From Rhodococcus jostii RHA1 (GTDB lineage Bacteria; Actinomycetota; Actinomycetes; Mycobacteriales; Mycobacteriaceae), in contig NC_008271.1 of NCBI RefSeq assembly GCF_000014565.1, positions 186,001 to 250,000 of the forward strand: 64,000 bases of DNA, in the 5' to 3' direction. The translations under genes and the position numbers were made by a program. Positions 19,275 through 29,288 of the stretch are shown here, piece after piece; position 1 is the stretch's first letter; each line of letters starts with the position of its first letter. A model generated the notes under the pieces. That model worked only from the letters and a program-made list of their open reading frames with translations. It did not search any database and was not told where the DNA came from.

Positions 19275-20015
19275 TCACAGCGAGGCCAGGATGTTCTGCA
19301 TCGTGGTGATCTCCTGCTGTTGGGTGTCGGCGATGGTGCGTGCCATCGCGACGGCGTCGGGATACTGACCGGAGTCGATCTCGGTCTGCGCCATAGCGAT
19401 CGCGCCCTGGTGGTGGGCGATCATCTGCGTGAGAAAGAGCCGGCTGGCGTCCACCCCCTGAGCGTTCTGCAGTGCGGTCATGTCCTCGGCGGACATCATT
19501 CCGCTCATCCCGGCGCCGGGCACCGGAGCTTGCGAGGACTGCATCGGCATGGCGTGGCCCGGCATCTCCATCCCGGGTGTGGACATCGGCATGTTCTCAC
19601 CGGTGGGGTTCATCCCGGGCACGGACATGGGCATGCTCTGGCCCGGAGTCATCATCCCGGACGTGGCCATCGGCATGCCGGACTGTCCCCAGTCGGTCAG
19701 CCAGCCCTGCAGCTGTTCGATCTCCGGGCCTTGGGCTGCCTTGATCTGGGTCGCCAGATCGGTCACCCGGGGGTCGATACCGTCCTTGGCGAGCACGACA
19801 TCGCTCATCTCGATCGCCTGCGCGTGATGGGGAATCATCTGCTGCGCGAACGTCACGTCCGCCTGGTTGTGGGTATCGGCGGGGGCGGTGCTGGCGGTGA
19901 CGCTTGCCGAGGTACTGCTCTGCGCTGACTGATCGGTGCTGGAGTTGCTGCAGGCGGTCAACGCGACCAGGGCGGCGACCGCGGCGGCGCCGATGGCAAG
20001 GTTCGTGGTCTTCAT
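19275..20015 (-). CDS. DUF305 lipoprotein with Met-rich central insert
   Basis: 246 residues. The signal peptide ends in lipobox LTAC22. Two DUF305 half-motifs are present: VTFAQQMIPHHAQAIEMSD and LFLTQMIAHHQGAIAMAQTE, each with the HH pair thought to bind metal. Between them lies an insert of about 60 residues made of repeats like MPMSVPGMNP, MPMSTPGMEMPG and HAMPM, similar to methionine repeats of PcoA/CopA copper proteins. It is likely a surface copper-binding protein. The insert may have grown by repeat expansion. Confidence 0.88.
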   Translation of the reverse strand: MKTTNLAIGAAAVAALVALTACSNSSTDQSAQSSTSASVTASTAPADTHNQADVTFAQQMIPHHAQAIEMSDVVLAKDGIDPRVTDLATQIKAAQGPEIEQLQGWLTDWGQSGMPMATSGMMTPGQSMPMSVPGMNPTGENMPMSTPGMEMPGHAMPMQSSQAPVPGAGMSGMMSAEDMTALQNAQGVDASRLFLTQMIAHHQGAIAMAQTEIDSGQYPDAVAMARTIADTQQQEITTMQNILASL

Positions 20016-20302
20016 GGCAGGGAAATTCCTTTCTCACTTCTGGACACAACTGCTGCTCATCCCGGACACGGGGAGGTTGGTCAGTGCTTGTGCAAGCTCC
20101 GCGTACCGAGCTTCGCGGGAAGCCGCAGGTACCGCATGAGCAGGACGGAGAGGTCCGGCGCACCGGTGACGGCTCGGGGCCACACGTCGGTTTGCCGCGG
20201 AACGGGTAGCGCAGAGCCCGTGTGACGAGCGCCCTTTCGCATCGCGGGCGCGGTGGATGCGGCCGGTGGAGCGCCGTCGGAGGTCGGGACCGGTCGTGGC
20301 CG

Positions 20303-20611
20303 TCAGGACCGGACGAGACGGGCGATGGCGTTGGAGGCTTCGGCGATCTTGGCCTCGGCTTGGTCGCGGTCGCCGGTCGCGGCGGCATCGACCACACAGT
20401 GGCTGATGTGATCTTCGAGCAGCCCCAGTGCCACCGCCTGCAGGGCCTTGGTCATCGCCGAGACCTGGGTGAGGATGTCGATGCAGTACTTCTCCTCCTC
20501 GACCATCCGTTGAAGCCCACGGGCTTGGCCTTCGATGCGCCGCAGACGCATGAGGTAGGCGTCCTTGGACTGGATGTAGCCGTGGCCGGCCTCGGGGGTC
20601 TCGGTGCTCAT
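20303..20611 (-). CDS. csoR: CsoR, copper-sensing repressor
   Basis: 102 residues of the CsoR/RcnR superfamily. The Cu(I) triad is complete: Cys43 (EKYCID), His68 and Cys72 (EDHISHC), with His four residues before the second Cys. The contrast with the second family member at 50882-51151, which lacks this His, is informative. A perfect ATACCC-GGGTAT palindrome 38 bases upstream suggests autorepression. Confidence 0.92.
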   Translation of the reverse strand: MSTETPEAGHGYIQSKDAYLMRLRRIEGQARGLQRMVEEEKYCIDILTQVSAMTKALQAVALGLLEDHISHCVVDAAATGDRDQAEAKIAEASNAIARLVRS

Positions 20612-20648
20612 TGCCGACTCCTCTCATCGGGCCGCTTCCACCCCCAAC

Positions 20649-20665
20649 ATACCCATGATGGGTAT
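20649..20665. promoter_or_regulatory. CsoR operator at its own promoter
   Basis: ATACCCATGATGGGTAT is an odd-centred perfect palindrome of the class bound by CsoR proteins. Confidence 0.7.
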
Positions 20666-20799
20666 CAGCGGGAGGTGGCGGCGGGAGATGTCCGATCGCA
20701 GGCACCGACGGGGTGGTCGCCGAGGAGTTCCGTAGGGGTTCTTCGACGCCGGTTCACGGGCCCGCCCGCCCGTGTCGGCCGCGGCCGGGTCCGCGGCCG

Positions 20800-20931
20800 T
20801 CACCGGTAGCGGTGGCGGGAGTCGTCGGTGATCAGGCGGTAGAGGACATACAGCGAGAACCATGTGATGAGCACGCTCACCAGGACCAGCAGTGTCTCGT
20901 AGAAGATGACCACGATCTCCTCCTCGGGCAT
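20800..20931 (-). CDS. 43-residue single-span membrane peptide after the CPD ATPase
   Basis: Not usually called because of its size. From the ATG at 20931 it begins MPEEEIVVIFYETLLVLVSV, continues as one membrane helix, and ends RLITDDSRHRYR. A GTG at 20913 preceded by GAGGAGGAG would give 37 residues and has the better ribosome site. It starts 43-61 bases after the ATPase stop and probably shares its mRNA. Size and place recall small subunits of P-type ATPases such as KdpF, but no homology is claimed. Confidence 0.55.
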   Translation of the reverse strand: MPEEEIVVIFYETLLVLVSVLITWFSLYVLYRLITDDSRHRYR

Positions 20932-20973
20932 GAGGGTGGACAGTGAATTCGGTTGGCGCCGCGGGCTCTTCGC

Positions 20974-23412
20974 TCATCGGGGACCGGTGGGGGTGGGTTC
21001 GGGTGCCGGCAGGGGCGCCGTGAGCTGCGGTTCGGGCGGTGCGGGCAACGCGAGCCGTTTGAGCATCAGGGCGTTGACCGCCACGATGACGCTCGACCCG
21101 GACATCGACAGGGCTGCGATTTCCGGGCGCAGGACCAGTCCCAAGGAGGGTTCGAAGACGCCGGCGGCGATCGGCAATGCGATGACGTTGTAGCCGACGG
21201 CCCATCCGAGGTTTTGCCGCATCTTGCGTAGCGTGCCGCGCCCGATCCGCAGGGCTATGGGCACGTCGAGCGGGTCCGAGCGCATCAGCACCAGGTCGGC
21301 GGTCTCGATCGCGACGTCGGTGCCGGCGCCGATCGCGATGCCCAGGTCGGCCTGGGCCAGGGCGGGGGCGTCGTTGACGCCGTCGCCGACCATCGCGACC
21401 GTCTTGCCCGCGCGCTGCAGTTCGGCGATCTTGGCGGCCTTGTCGCCGGGGAGGACTTCGGCGATGACGGTGTCGATGCCCAGTTGCCCGGCGATGCGTG
21501 CGGCGGTGGCCTCGTTGTCGCCGCTGAGCATGACCACCTCGGCGCCGAGGTCGTGGAGGGCGGACACGGCGGCGGCGGAGGTGTCGCGGGCGGCGTCGGC
21601 CAGGGCGATCACCCCGACTCCGTGGCCGTCGACGGCCACGAGCACCGCGGTCCGCCCGGTCGCGGCCAGCTCGTCCCGCCGGTCCATCAGGGCACCGAAG
21701 TCGACCTGTTCGGCGGCCATGAGCTTGCGGTTGCCGACCGCGACGCGGCGGCCGTACACCTGGGCGGTGGCCCCGTGTCCGGGCACGTTCTCGAACCCGG
21801 TCAGCGGCAACTGCGGGATGCCGCGGTCGGTGGCGTAGCGGACGATCGCACCGGCCAGCGGGTGCTCGGATTCGCGTTCGACCGTCGCGACGAGCGCGAG
21901 GAACTCGTCCTCGATGATGCCGTCGGTGATCAGGTCGGTGACCTCGGGTTCGCCCTTGGTCAGGGTGCCGGTCTTGTCCATCACCACGGTGTCGATCCGC
22001 GCCGACGTCTCGAGTGCGGTGGCGTTTTTGAACAACACCCCGCGTTGGGCGCCGAGGCCGGTGCCGACCATGATCGCGGTCGGGGTGGCCAAACCCAGGG
22101 CGTCGGGGCAGGTGATGACCACGACGGTGATCGCGAACAGCAGCGCCGTCTGCACGCTCTCCCCGACCAGCACCCACACCAGGAAGGTGCCGATGCCGCC
22201 GATCAGTGCGACCAGCACCAGCCAGAACGCGGCCCGGTCGGCCAGGCGTTGCCCGGGGGCCTTGGAGTTCTGGGCCTGCTGCACCAGGGCGACGATCTGA
22301 GCGAGCACGGTGTCGGAGCCCACCTTGGTGGCCCGCACCCGCAGGGTGCCGGTGGTGTTGATGGATGCACCGATCACTTCGGAGCCGGGTGTTTTGGTCA
22401 CGGGCAGGCTTTCCCCGGTGACCATGGACTCGTCGACCTCGGAGTGGCCGTCCTCGACGGTGCCGTCGACCGGGATCTTCGCGCCCGGCCGAATGAGCAG
22501 CAGATCCCCGGCGGTGACCTCGGCGGTGGGGACCTCAACCGGCTGCCCGCCGCGCAGCACCACCGCCCGCGGCGGAGCGAGCTCGAGCAGGGTGCGGATC
22601 GCGTCGTTCGCGCCGCCGCGGGCCCGCATCTCGAACCAGTGCCCGAGCAGCACGAAGGTGGTCAGCATCGTGGCGGCCTCGTAGAACACATCCCCGCCGC
22701 CGGTGAGGGTCACCCCGACGCTGTAGAGCCAGCCGGCACCGACCGCGACGGCGACGAGCACCATCATGTCCAGGGTGCGCGCCCGCAGCGCCCGGTAGGC
22801 GCCGTCGAAGAAGATCCACGCCGAGTAGAACACCACCGGCAGGCTCAGCATCAGGGTGAACACGTCGTCGCGCAGCCCGAACGGTGCCGGCACCATGAAC
22901 CCGAACATGTCCCGGCCCATCGGGGACCACAACATGATCGGGACCGACAACACCAGCGCCACCAGGAAACGGTTCCGCATGTCGCGGACCATGGCGTCCA
23001 TCGACATCCCGGCATGACCGCCGCCGTGGCCCATCATCTCCTGCGGTGACCGCCCCGCAGGCGCCTCGTGCCCGGCGGGCATCTGGTGACCGGTCGGCCC
23101 GGCGGCTGCCGCAGCTTCCGGGGCGGGGTGAGCGTGTTCTGCCTCGCCGCGCACGGCGGCCGGTTCGGACATCGGGTCGCAGACGTGCTCGGGCACCGAG
23201 CGTCCGGCGCAGTGATAGCCGCAGTCGCGCACCCACTTCGACAGTTCGACCACCGACGTGAGGCCGGGATCGTAGGTGACGGTGGCGGTCTGGTTGACGG
23301 CATTCGCCTCCACGGAGGTGACACCCGGTCGGCGGCGCAGGGTGGCCTCGACGGTCGCCGTCGAACTCGCCCAGTGCACCCCACTGACCTCGAGCACGGT
23401 GGTTCTGTTCAT
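20974..23412 (-). CDS. P1B-type heavy-metal ATPase with CPD motif (CopB-like)
   Basis: 812 residues from the ATG at 23412, preceded by GAGGTG. The N-terminal HMA fold has lost its CxxC (GVHWASS), but CGYHC (64-68) and a His/Met-rich linker ([28 protein letters not shown]) follow. The membrane metal motif is CPD (435-437) instead of CPC or CPH; the codon is clearly GAC. Phosphorylated Asp479 (DKTGT), [12 protein letters not shown] and the C-terminal MSGSS are intact. Likely exports copper; the ion is not settled. Last large gene of an operon starting at 24021. Confidence 0.88.
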   Translation of the reverse strand: MNRTTVLEVSGVHWASSTATVEATLRRRPGVTSVEANAVNQTATVTYDPGLTSVVELSKWVRDCGYHCAGRSVPEHVCDPMSEPAAVRGEAEHAHPAPEAAAAAGPTGHQMPAGHEAPAGRSPQEMMGHGGGHAGMSMDAMVRDMRNRFLVALVLSVPIMLWSPMGRDMFGFMVPAPFGLRDDVFTLMLSLPVVFYSAWIFFDGAYRALRARTLDMMVLVAVAVGAGWLYSVGVTLTGGGDVFYEAATMLTTFVLLGHWFEMRARGGANDAIRTLLELAPPRAVVLRGGQPVEVPTAEVTAGDLLLIRPGAKIPVDGTVEDGHSEVDESMVTGESLPVTKTPGSEVIGASINTTGTLRVRATKVGSDTVLAQIVALVQQAQNSKAPGQRLADRAAFWLVLVALIGGIGTFLVWVLVGESVQTALLFAITVVVITCPDALGLATPTAIMVGTGLGAQRGVLFKNATALETSARIDTVVMDKTGTLTKGEPEVTDLITDGIIEDEFLALVATVERESEHPLAGAIVRYATDRGIPQLPLTGFENVPGHGATAQVYGRRVAVGNRKLMAAEQVDFGALMDRRDELAATGRTAVLVAVDGHGVGVIALADAARDTSAAAVSALHDLGAEVVMLSGDNEATAARIAGQLGIDTVIAEVLPGDKAAKIAELQRAGKTVAMVGDGVNDAPALAQADLGIAIGAGTDVAIETADLVLMRSDPLDVPIALRIGRGTLRKMRQNLGWAVGYNVIALPIAAGVFEPSLGLVLRPEIAALSMSGSSVIVAVNALMLKRLALPAPPEPQLTAPLPAPEPTPTGPR

Positions 23413-23527
23413 TCGCGCTGGCACCTCTTCGTTGTGGCGGCGCCGAGTCCGACGCTCCGTTCGGTATGACGCCTTCTTCCGGTCCGGGTGCGGCCCGGGC
23501 ACCCATTGCCGTCATCTACGGCGGGAG

Positions 23528-23779
23528 TCAATGCCGTTGTCCCCCCATCGAAAACATCATCACCGCCATCATCCCGAGGCACGCCAGCGCGAACACCAGG
23601 CTCCCGATTCCCACCGTTCCGCTGGCGATCAGCGCGACGGCGACAATCAGCATCGGAATGCAGCAGGCGATCATCATCCACCGGTGACGACTGCGACCAC
23701 CGGCTCCCTGTGGTTCCTCACCAGCCCCACGGTCTCCGTCGTCGCCGACGTACGGCGCCCGCCCATCCTCGTTCGTCAT
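23528..23779 (-). CDS. Small membrane protein with CC motif (DUF2933-like)
   Basis: 83 residues; a soluble N-terminus (MTNEDGRAPYVGDDGDRG) and two helices (MMIACCIPMLIVAVALIASG, FALACLGMMAVMMFSMGGQRH). The CC pair in the first helix and Met-rich second helix fit a copper island. The start overlaps the preceding gene's stop (ATGA). Resemblance to DUF2933 proteins of metal operons is from memory. Confidence 0.6.
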   Translation of the reverse strand: MTNEDGRAPYVGDDGDRGAGEEPQGAGGRSRHRWMMIACCIPMLIVAVALIASGTVGIGSLVFALACLGMMAVMMFSMGGQRH

Positions 23780-24021
23780 GATGTTCCGCCCTTCAACGAG
23801 GCCGGTACATGACCCAGCCTCTGGTACAGCGGGCAATGACCGGTCGACCCGGTCACCACCAGATCCAGTCCGGCGGCGATGAGCAACACGGCCAACACCA
23901 CGGACCAGAGCGAGGCTCCGCCCGCGATGACCAGGAGACCGCCGACCGTACCGACAACGCCGATCACGATCCGGGCGATCCGCTCGGCAGGGGTGACGTT
24001 GACACTCACCCTCCGCGTCAT
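23776..24021 (-). CDS. DUF2892-type small membrane protein
   Basis: 81 residues with two helices (ARIVIGVVGTVGGLLVIAGG and SVVLAVLLIAAGLDLVVTGS) and the family's closing STGHCPLYQRLGH. The same domain is found fused to rhodanese in YgaP, and a second copy is encoded at 51198-51446 in the sulfur island. First gene of the CPD-ATPase operon, behind an OmpR-type box and a CsoR-type operator. Confidence 0.75.
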   Translation of the reverse strand: MTRRVSVNVTPAERIARIVIGVVGTVGGLLVIAGGASLWSVVLAVLLIAAGLDLVVTGSTGHCPLYQRLGHVPASLKGGTS

Positions 24022-24127
24022 CGCTACTCCCTCGCTTTCCGCCGCAACCGGTTTCACCGTTCTCGCCGCCACCTGCCGATCATGTCCGAGAGTGCCCCCA
24101 CCGGGTATGCCTTGGTTAGTGATTTGA

Positions 24128-24146
24128 TGAAGATTCGATGAAGAAG
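24128..24146. promoter_or_regulatory. OmpR-type direct-repeat box (copy 2)
   Basis: TGAAGATTCGATGAAGAAG: two TGAAG half-sites 11 bases apart, about 107 bases upstream of the DUF2892 start. Matches 16674-16692 and the inverted copy at 29539-29557. Confidence 0.6.
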
Positions 24147-24228
24147 CCACCCGCGGAAGCCGGGCGTGACCCACTTCAGCCTGCTGACCTCGCTTTTTCG
24201 CAGCCGACCCGACAATCGTCTTTACCAC

Positions 24229-24245
24229 TACCCCCTATGGGTATA
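24229..24245. promoter_or_regulatory. CsoR-type operator between divergent copper operons
   Basis: TACCCCCTATGGGTATA stands between the DUF2892/CPD-ATPase operon (minus) and the copZ-like gene at 24293 (plus), 48 bases from the latter. Confidence 0.7.
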
Positions 24246-24292
24246 TGTTCGGTTCAGGCTCACCGGAGCGTGGGCGAGAAAGGTGGAGATCG

Positions 24293-24577
24293 ATGACTGT
24301 CACCACGTACAAGGTCGAGGGAATGACGTGCGGGCACTGCGTGTCGGCGGTGCGGGCCGCGGTGGGCTCGGTCCCCGGGGTGACCGGGGTGGAGGTGGAT
24401 CTGGCGGCGGGAACGGCGACCATCGCCGGCGTGCCGATCGACGGCGCTGTCGCACAGGCCATCTCCGACGCCGGGTACGACGTCGTGGCGGCGGGGCGCA
24501 ACACGGAGTCGCATGACACGGTGGTCGGTACCGCCCTGCCCCTGGTCGGCGATGCCGGCGGGTGCTGCTGCAGCTGA
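24293..24577 (+). CDS. Copper chaperone-like HMA protein with CCC tail
   Basis: 94 residues. The HMA domain carries GMTCGHC (10-16) and ISDAGYDV. A 25-residue extension ends in GGCCCS, three consecutive Cys, as an additional thiol cluster. GGTGGAGA precedes the ATG. First gene on the plus side of the shared operator, so it should rise with copper. Confidence 0.82.
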   Translation: MTVTTYKVEGMTCGHCVSAVRAAVGSVPGVTGVEVDLAAGTATIAGVPIDGAVAQAISDAGYDVVAAGRNTESHDTVVGTALPLVGDAGGCCCS

Positions 24578-24711
24578 GCCCGCAATCGGCCCGGCATGCA
24601 TCCGGGCCGGTGGGCCGAGGGGTCGACCGCGCGGTGGGTACCGCGTCCAGCGCAGTGCGGCGGGGCGCGTCGGCGATATCCGGGGAGTGCCGGATACCGC
24701 CTGGTTCAGGC

Positions 24712-24726
24712 TACCCCCTAGGGGTA
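24712..24726. promoter_or_regulatory. CsoR-type operator of copA
   Basis: TACCCCCTAGGGGTA, a near-perfect palindrome, ends 37 bases before the copA start. Confidence 0.72.
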
Positions 24727-24762
24727 TTATGAGAGAGATGCGAGTGGCAAGAGGATGAGCAC

Positions 24763-27024
24763 ATGACGACCCACCTGACCGAGTCCGGTGATCGAGAACA
24801 TGATCTCGAGTTGTCGATCGGGGGAATGACGTGCGCGTCGTGTGCGGCGCGGATCGAGAAGAAGCTCAACCGGATGGACGGCGTCACCGCCACCGTCAAT
24901 TACGCCACCGAGAAGGCCAAGGTCACCTTCGCCGACCGGGTGGCCCCCGACGATCTTGTGGCGACGGTCGAGGCGACCGGATACACCGCAACCCTCCCCG
25001 TTTCCCCCGCGGACGCCGCCGGGGCGACGACCGGCGCCCCCGCAGAACCGGACGAGGCCGCCGAGTGGCGGCAGCGGCTGATCGTCTCGACGGTGCTGAC
25101 CATGCCGGTCGTGCTGTTGTCGATGATCCCGGCGCTCCAATTCGACAACTGGCAGTGGCTGACCCTGACCCTCGCCTCCCCCGTGGTGGTGTGGGGCGCT
25201 CTGCCGTTCCACCGCGCCGCCTGGGCGAACCTGCGGCACGGCGCCGCCACGATGGACACCCTCATCTCCGTCGGCGTCACCGCCGCCTACCTGTGGTCGC
25301 TGTGGGCGCTGTTCTTCACCCACGCCGGCATGACCGGCATGCGGATGAACTTCGACCTGCTCACCACCGGCAGCACCGAACCGCACATCTACCTCGAGGT
25401 CGCCTCCGCGGTGACCACCTTCATCCTCGCCGGCCGCTACTTCGAGGCCCGCGCGAAACGGCAGTCCGGGGCGGCGTTGCGCGCCCTGCTCGACATGGGC
25501 GCCAAGGACGTCGCCGTGCTCCGCGGGGGATCCGAGATCCGCGTCCCGATCGGCCAACTCGCCGTCCGTGACCAGTTCGTGGTCAGGCCCGGGGAGAAGA
25601 TCGCCACCGACGGGATCGTCACCGCGGGCACCTCCGCGGTCGACGCGTCGATGCTCACCGGCGAACCGGTCCCCGTCGAGGTCGGGCCCGGCGACAGCGT
25701 CGTCGGTGCCACCGTCAACGCCGGTGGCCGAATCGTCGTCCGCGCCAGCCGTGTCGGCGCCGACACCCAACTGGCGCAGATGGCGCGGCTGGTGACCGAG
25801 GCGCAGAACGGGAAGGCGCAGGTCCAGCGCCTCGCCGACCGGATCTCGGCGGTGTTCGTGCCCATCGTCATCGGGCTGGCGCTGCTGACCCTCGCGGTAT
25901 GGCTGCTGACCGGGAACACGGTGACGGCGGCGTTCACCGCCGCGGTCGCGGTGCTGATCATTGCGTGCCCGTGCGCGCTGGGGTTGGCGACGCCGACCGC
26001 GCTGCTCGTCGGCACCGGCCGCGGCGCCCAGCTCGGCATCTTGATCAAGGGCCCGCAGATCCTCGAATCGACCCGCCGCGTCGACACCATCGTCCTGGAC
26101 AAGACCGGCACCATCACCACCGGCCGGATGGCCGTCGCCTCGGTGCACGCCACCGACGGGGTATCCGACACCGAAGTGCTGCGTCTGGCGGGCGCTCTCG
26201 AACACGCCTCCGAACACCCCATCGCCCATGCGGTCGCCGCCCGCGCCGCCGAGGCAGGCCCGTTGCCAGCGGTCGAGGGCTTCGAAAACCACGGCGGCCG
26301 TGGGGTGTCCGGTGTCGTCGAGGGTCACGCCGTGCTCGCCGGCCGGTACAGCTGGCTGTGGGAGCAGTGGGCGCTGACCGCCCCCGACACGCTGCAGCTC
26401 GTCGTCGACGACGCCGAAACCCAGGGACGCACCCCGGTGTGGATTGCGTGGGACGGGGCGATCCGCGCGGTGATCGTGGTCTCCGACACCGTCAAGGACA
26501 CCTCCGCGGCGGCGATCGGCGAACTACGCGAGCTCGGCCTCTCACCCGTGCTGCTCACCGGGGACAATCACCGCGCCGCGCAGAGCGTCGCGAACCAGGT
26601 CGGGATCGAGGAGGTGATCTCCGAGGTCCTGCCCTCCGGCAAGGTCGACGTGATCAAGAACCTGCAGGACCAGGGGCGGGTGGTGGCGATGGTCGGCGAC
26701 GGCGTCAACGACGCGGCCGCCCTCGCCCAGGCCGACCTGGGCCTGGCGATGGGCACCGGCACCGACGTCGCGATCGAGGCCTCGGACCTGACGCTGGTGC
26801 GCGGTGACCTGCGGGCCGCCCCGGACGCGATCCGTCTGGCACGGGCCACCCTGCGCACGATCAAGGGCAACCTGTTCTGGGCGTTCGCCTACAACGTGGC
26901 GGCCCTGCCGCTGGCGGCGCTGGGCCTGCTCAACCCGCTGATCGCCGGGGCCGCAATGGCCTTCAGCTCGGTATTCGTGGTGAGCAACAGCCTGCGACTG
27001 CGCCGGTTCACCCCCCACCAGTAA
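24763..27024 (+). CDS. copA: CopA-type Cu(I)-exporting P1B ATPase (CPC)
   Basis: 753 residues. One N-terminal HMA domain with GMTCASC (Cys24, Cys27), the membrane motif CPC (402-404), TGEP, phosphorylated Asp446 in DKTGT, HP-type SEHP, and [16 protein letters not shown]. These mark a P1B-1 copper(I) pump that drives Cu(I) out of the cytoplasm with ATP. Its own CsoR operator and a strong terminator make it a single-gene unit. Confidence 0.94.
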   Translation: MTTHLTESGDREHDLELSIGGMTCASCAARIEKKLNRMDGVTATVNYATEKAKVTFADRVAPDDLVATVEATGYTATLPVSPADAAGATTGAPAEPDEAAEWRQRLIVSTVLTMPVVLLSMIPALQFDNWQWLTLTLASPVVVWGALPFHRAAWANLRHGAATMDTLISVGVTAAYLWSLWALFFTHAGMTGMRMNFDLLTTGSTEPHIYLEVASAVTTFILAGRYFEARAKRQSGAALRALLDMGAKDVAVLRGGSEIRVPIGQLAVRDQFVVRPGEKIATDGIVTAGTSAVDASMLTGEPVPVEVGPGDSVVGATVNAGGRIVVRASRVGADTQLAQMARLVTEAQNGKAQVQRLADRISAVFVPIVIGLALLTLAVWLLTGNTVTAAFTAAVAVLIIACPCALGLATPTALLVGTGRGAQLGILIKGPQILESTRRVDTIVLDKTGTITTGRMAVASVHATDGVSDTEVLRLAGALEHASEHPIAHAVAARAAEAGPLPAVEGFENHGGRGVSGVVEGHAVLAGRYSWLWEQWALTAPDTLQLVVDDAETQGRTPVWIAWDGAIRAVIVVSDTVKDTSAAAIGELRELGLSPVLLTGDNHRAAQSVANQVGIEEVISEVLPSGKVDVIKNLQDQGRVVAMVGDGVNDAAALAQADLGLAMGTGTDVAIEASDLTLVRGDLRAAPDAIRLARATLRTIKGNLFWAFAYNVAALPLAALGLLNPLIAGAAMAFSSVFVVSNSLRLRRFTPHQ

Positions 27025-27030
27025 CAGCAC

Positions 27031-27066
27031 CCTCCACCCCGCTGCCCGAGGGCAGCGGGGTGGAGG
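27031..27066. terminator. Strong hairpin terminator
   Basis: A perfect 16-bp stem, CCTCCACCCCGCTGCC with its complement at 27051-27066, and loop CGAG. It ends copA and, read the other way, the ABC permease gene. It lacks a U-tract, as is common in actinobacteria. Confidence 0.85.
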
Positions 27067-27078
27067 GTTCGCCGCCGA

Positions 27079-28623
27079 TCACATCCCCAACCGGGGACGC
27101 ACCGGGGTGGCGGGGGCTCGGTGGAACAACCACCCGGCCAGCGCACTGAGCGCGAGCACCCATGCCAGCGCTCCCAGCAGCGGGCCGACCGCATCGAACC
27201 GTGCGGTCAGCCCGCCGTCGAGCAACACCCGCATCGCCCCATATCCCGGTAGGCCGTGTGCCCAGGTCGCCGGTTCGGGCCGCAGCATCGGACTCTGGCC
27301 GATCCCGATATCGAGAAACGGCACCAGAAACGCGATGAACACCCCACCCACGCGCCCGAAGATCGGCCCCAGGCAGAAACCGAGCAGCCCGTAGGTCACG
27401 GCCATCAGCAGGTTCCCGCCGCCGTAGACACCCCACTGCCGGGCATCGAACACCGTCGCGGTGATCATCAGCGACGAGACGGTGACCAGACCCGCGGCGA
27501 TCCCGATCATCGACACACGGACAGCGAGCAGGAGGGGGAAGGGGAAGCCGGCCAGGGTCAGTCGTCGATCGCCCGCGCGCGCGTCGAGCCCGACGAACAG
27601 CCCCGCCAACGCCGCCAGCGAGGAGATCGCGATCGGGGTCATCGTCCCGGCATGCACATCCGGCAACCAGAACACCTGCATCACCGTGCGACCGCCCTCG
27701 ACCAGGGAGAACACTCCGGACTCGCTCGCGGTCATCGCCTTGGCCAGCACGATGAACACGATCGGTACCACCACCAGCAGCACCCACAGCACCGGGTTGC
27801 GGCGGTAGTCGCGCAACCCCATCCGCAGTCCGGCCGAAAACTGGGCCGGGCCGGACGCGGCGGGGGATCGCCGACGCGAGCCCCGGGACACCCCGACTGT
27901 GGTGGTGATGACGGCGGTGCTGATGATCAGCGCCGAGAACATCCACACCAGCGCCCAGCCCAAGTCCCCGATCCGGCCCCCGTGCCGGGACGGGATATCC
28001 ACCATCCACAACGTCACGAAATGCGTCGGGAACCACCGGGTTTCGATGCGGTCGGGGGATCCGACGGCGGGTCCGAAGAACACGTCCAGAATCCAGACGA
28101 ACAAGATGAGGACGGTGCCGTTGACCGGGTTGCGGATCAGTGCCCCGACCAGTGCGCCGATCGCCAGATAGATCACCGCGAACATCAGGGTTCCGGCGAT
28201 CGCCCGGCCGGGGTCGTCGATGCCGGTGCGCGCGGCCAGGGCGAGCAGGGCTGTCGCGGCGACCAGCACTCCCAGGACCAGTCCGGTCCCGAGCCGGGCC
28301 GCGACCAGCCGCGCCGGTGGGAGTCCCGCCGACACCAGCCGCCGATCGGCCGCACGGGCGGCGCTGATCTGGAAGAACATGGCGATACCGGCGAGGAATC
28401 CCGCCGCCCAGCCGGCGGTCGCGGTTTCCACCGCGGGCCCACCCGCGCCGCCGAGCAGCTTCGCCGCATCGGCCATCGACCCGGCCGCAACGATCACGAA
28501 CACCACCGGGACCAACACCAGCACCAGCATGTTGACCGGATTGCGGGCGTAGTCGACCAGGAATCGGTGGACGAGTAGCGCCACCTCGCCCGGCGCCCCC
28601 GGCAGGTGATCCTCGCTTCTCAT
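27079..28623 (-). CDS. ABC transporter permease, internally duplicated
   Basis: 514 residues with about twelve hydrophobic segments. The two halves align with each other: LVDYARNPVNMLVLVLVPVV versus LRDYRRNPVLWVLLVVVPIV, and AARAADRRLVSAGLPPARLV versus LDARAGDRRLTLAGFPFPLL. It is therefore a fused dimer of ABC-2 type permease domains. The start overlaps the ATPase stop (ATGA). Substrate unknown; its place inside the copper island suggests export of a metal complex or a lipid/envelope component. Confidence 0.82.
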   Translation of the reverse strand: MRSEDHLPGAPGEVALLVHRFLVDYARNPVNMLVLVLVPVVFVIVAAGSMADAAKLLGGAGGPAVETATAGWAAGFLAGIAMFFQISAARAADRRLVSAGLPPARLVAARLGTGLVLGVLVAATALLALAARTGIDDPGRAIAGTLMFAVIYLAIGALVGALIRNPVNGTVLILFVWILDVFFGPAVGSPDRIETRWFPTHFVTLWMVDIPSRHGGRIGDLGWALVWMFSALIISTAVITTTVGVSRGSRRRSPAASGPAQFSAGLRMGLRDYRRNPVLWVLLVVVPIVFIVLAKAMTASESGVFSLVEGGRTVMQVFWLPDVHAGTMTPIAISSLAALAGLFVGLDARAGDRRLTLAGFPFPLLLAVRVSMIGIAAGLVTVSSLMITATVFDARQWGVYGGGNLLMAVTYGLLGFCLGPIFGRVGGVFIAFLVPFLDIGIGQSPMLRPEPATWAHGLPGYGAMRVLLDGGLTARFDAVGPLLGALAWVLALSALAGWLFHRAPATPVRPRLGM

Positions 28624-29288
28624 CTCGCCGCCGCCCTCCCGTTGCGCAGGTCGACGATGCGGTCGAATCGGTGCTCGTCGGTGACGAAGTGGCTGATGAT
28701 CAGCACCGAGCGGCCGGTTTCCCGGCGTTGTGCCACCAGTTCCCAGAACCGCAGGTAGGTGTCCCAGTCGAATCCGGAGTACGGCTCGTCGAGCAGTAGC
28801 ACCTCCGGGTCGGCGAGCATCGCCAACCCCAGGTTGAGTTTCGCGAGGGTGCCGCCGGACAGCCGGTCGGCGCGGGTGTCCGCGTAGCGCTCGAAGCCGA
28901 GCGCCGCATACAGTCCCCGGCGGGACCGCCGCTGCTCGTTCGGGGTCATTCGGTAGGCGTAACCGAACAGCTCGAAGTGTTCGTCGCAGGTCAACCTTTC
29001 GTAGACCACCGGCTGCTGCGGACAGTAGCCCAGCCGCCCCGACCGGGCCACGGTGCCGGCGTCCGGCCGGTACTCGCCGACGAGGATCTTCATCAACGTC
29101 GACTTCCCCGACCCGTTCTCCCCGGTCAGCCCGACCACCTCACCCGGCTGCAGCACGAGATCCACGCCCCGCAGCACTCGGGAATCGCGGCGGGCCGGCC
29201 ACCATCCCTGCCGGAAGCTCTTCTCGATTCCCTCGGCGGTCAGCACCGCGTTCACCGGCGCCGACTCCGCGGACCCCGACCTGTTCAT
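28620..29288 (-). CDS. ABC transporter ATP-binding protein
   Basis: 222 residues. Walker A GENGSGKST, Q-loop YCPQQP, signature RLSGGTLAKLNLG and Walker B VLLLDEPYSGFDWD are present; the expected Glu and switch His (ISHFV) are intact. It forms an exporter with the duplicated permease. An OmpR-type box lies about 250 bases upstream. Confidence 0.9.
   Translation of the reverse strand: MNRSGSAESAPVNAVLTAEGIEKSFRQGWWPARRDSRVLRGVDLVLQPGEVVGLTGENGSGKSTLMKILVGEYRPDAGTVARSGRLGYCPQQPVVYERLTCDEHFELFGYAYRMTPNEQRRSRRGLYAALGFERYADTRADRLSGGTLAKLNLGLAMLADPEVLLLDEPYSGFDWDTYLRFWELVAQRRETGRSVLIISHFVTDEHRFDRIVDLRNGRAAAR

Noticed and set aside
21484..23049. 521-codon open frame on the plus strand
   Set aside because: Antisense to the CPD ATPase; His/Gly/Asp-rich shadow without motifs.
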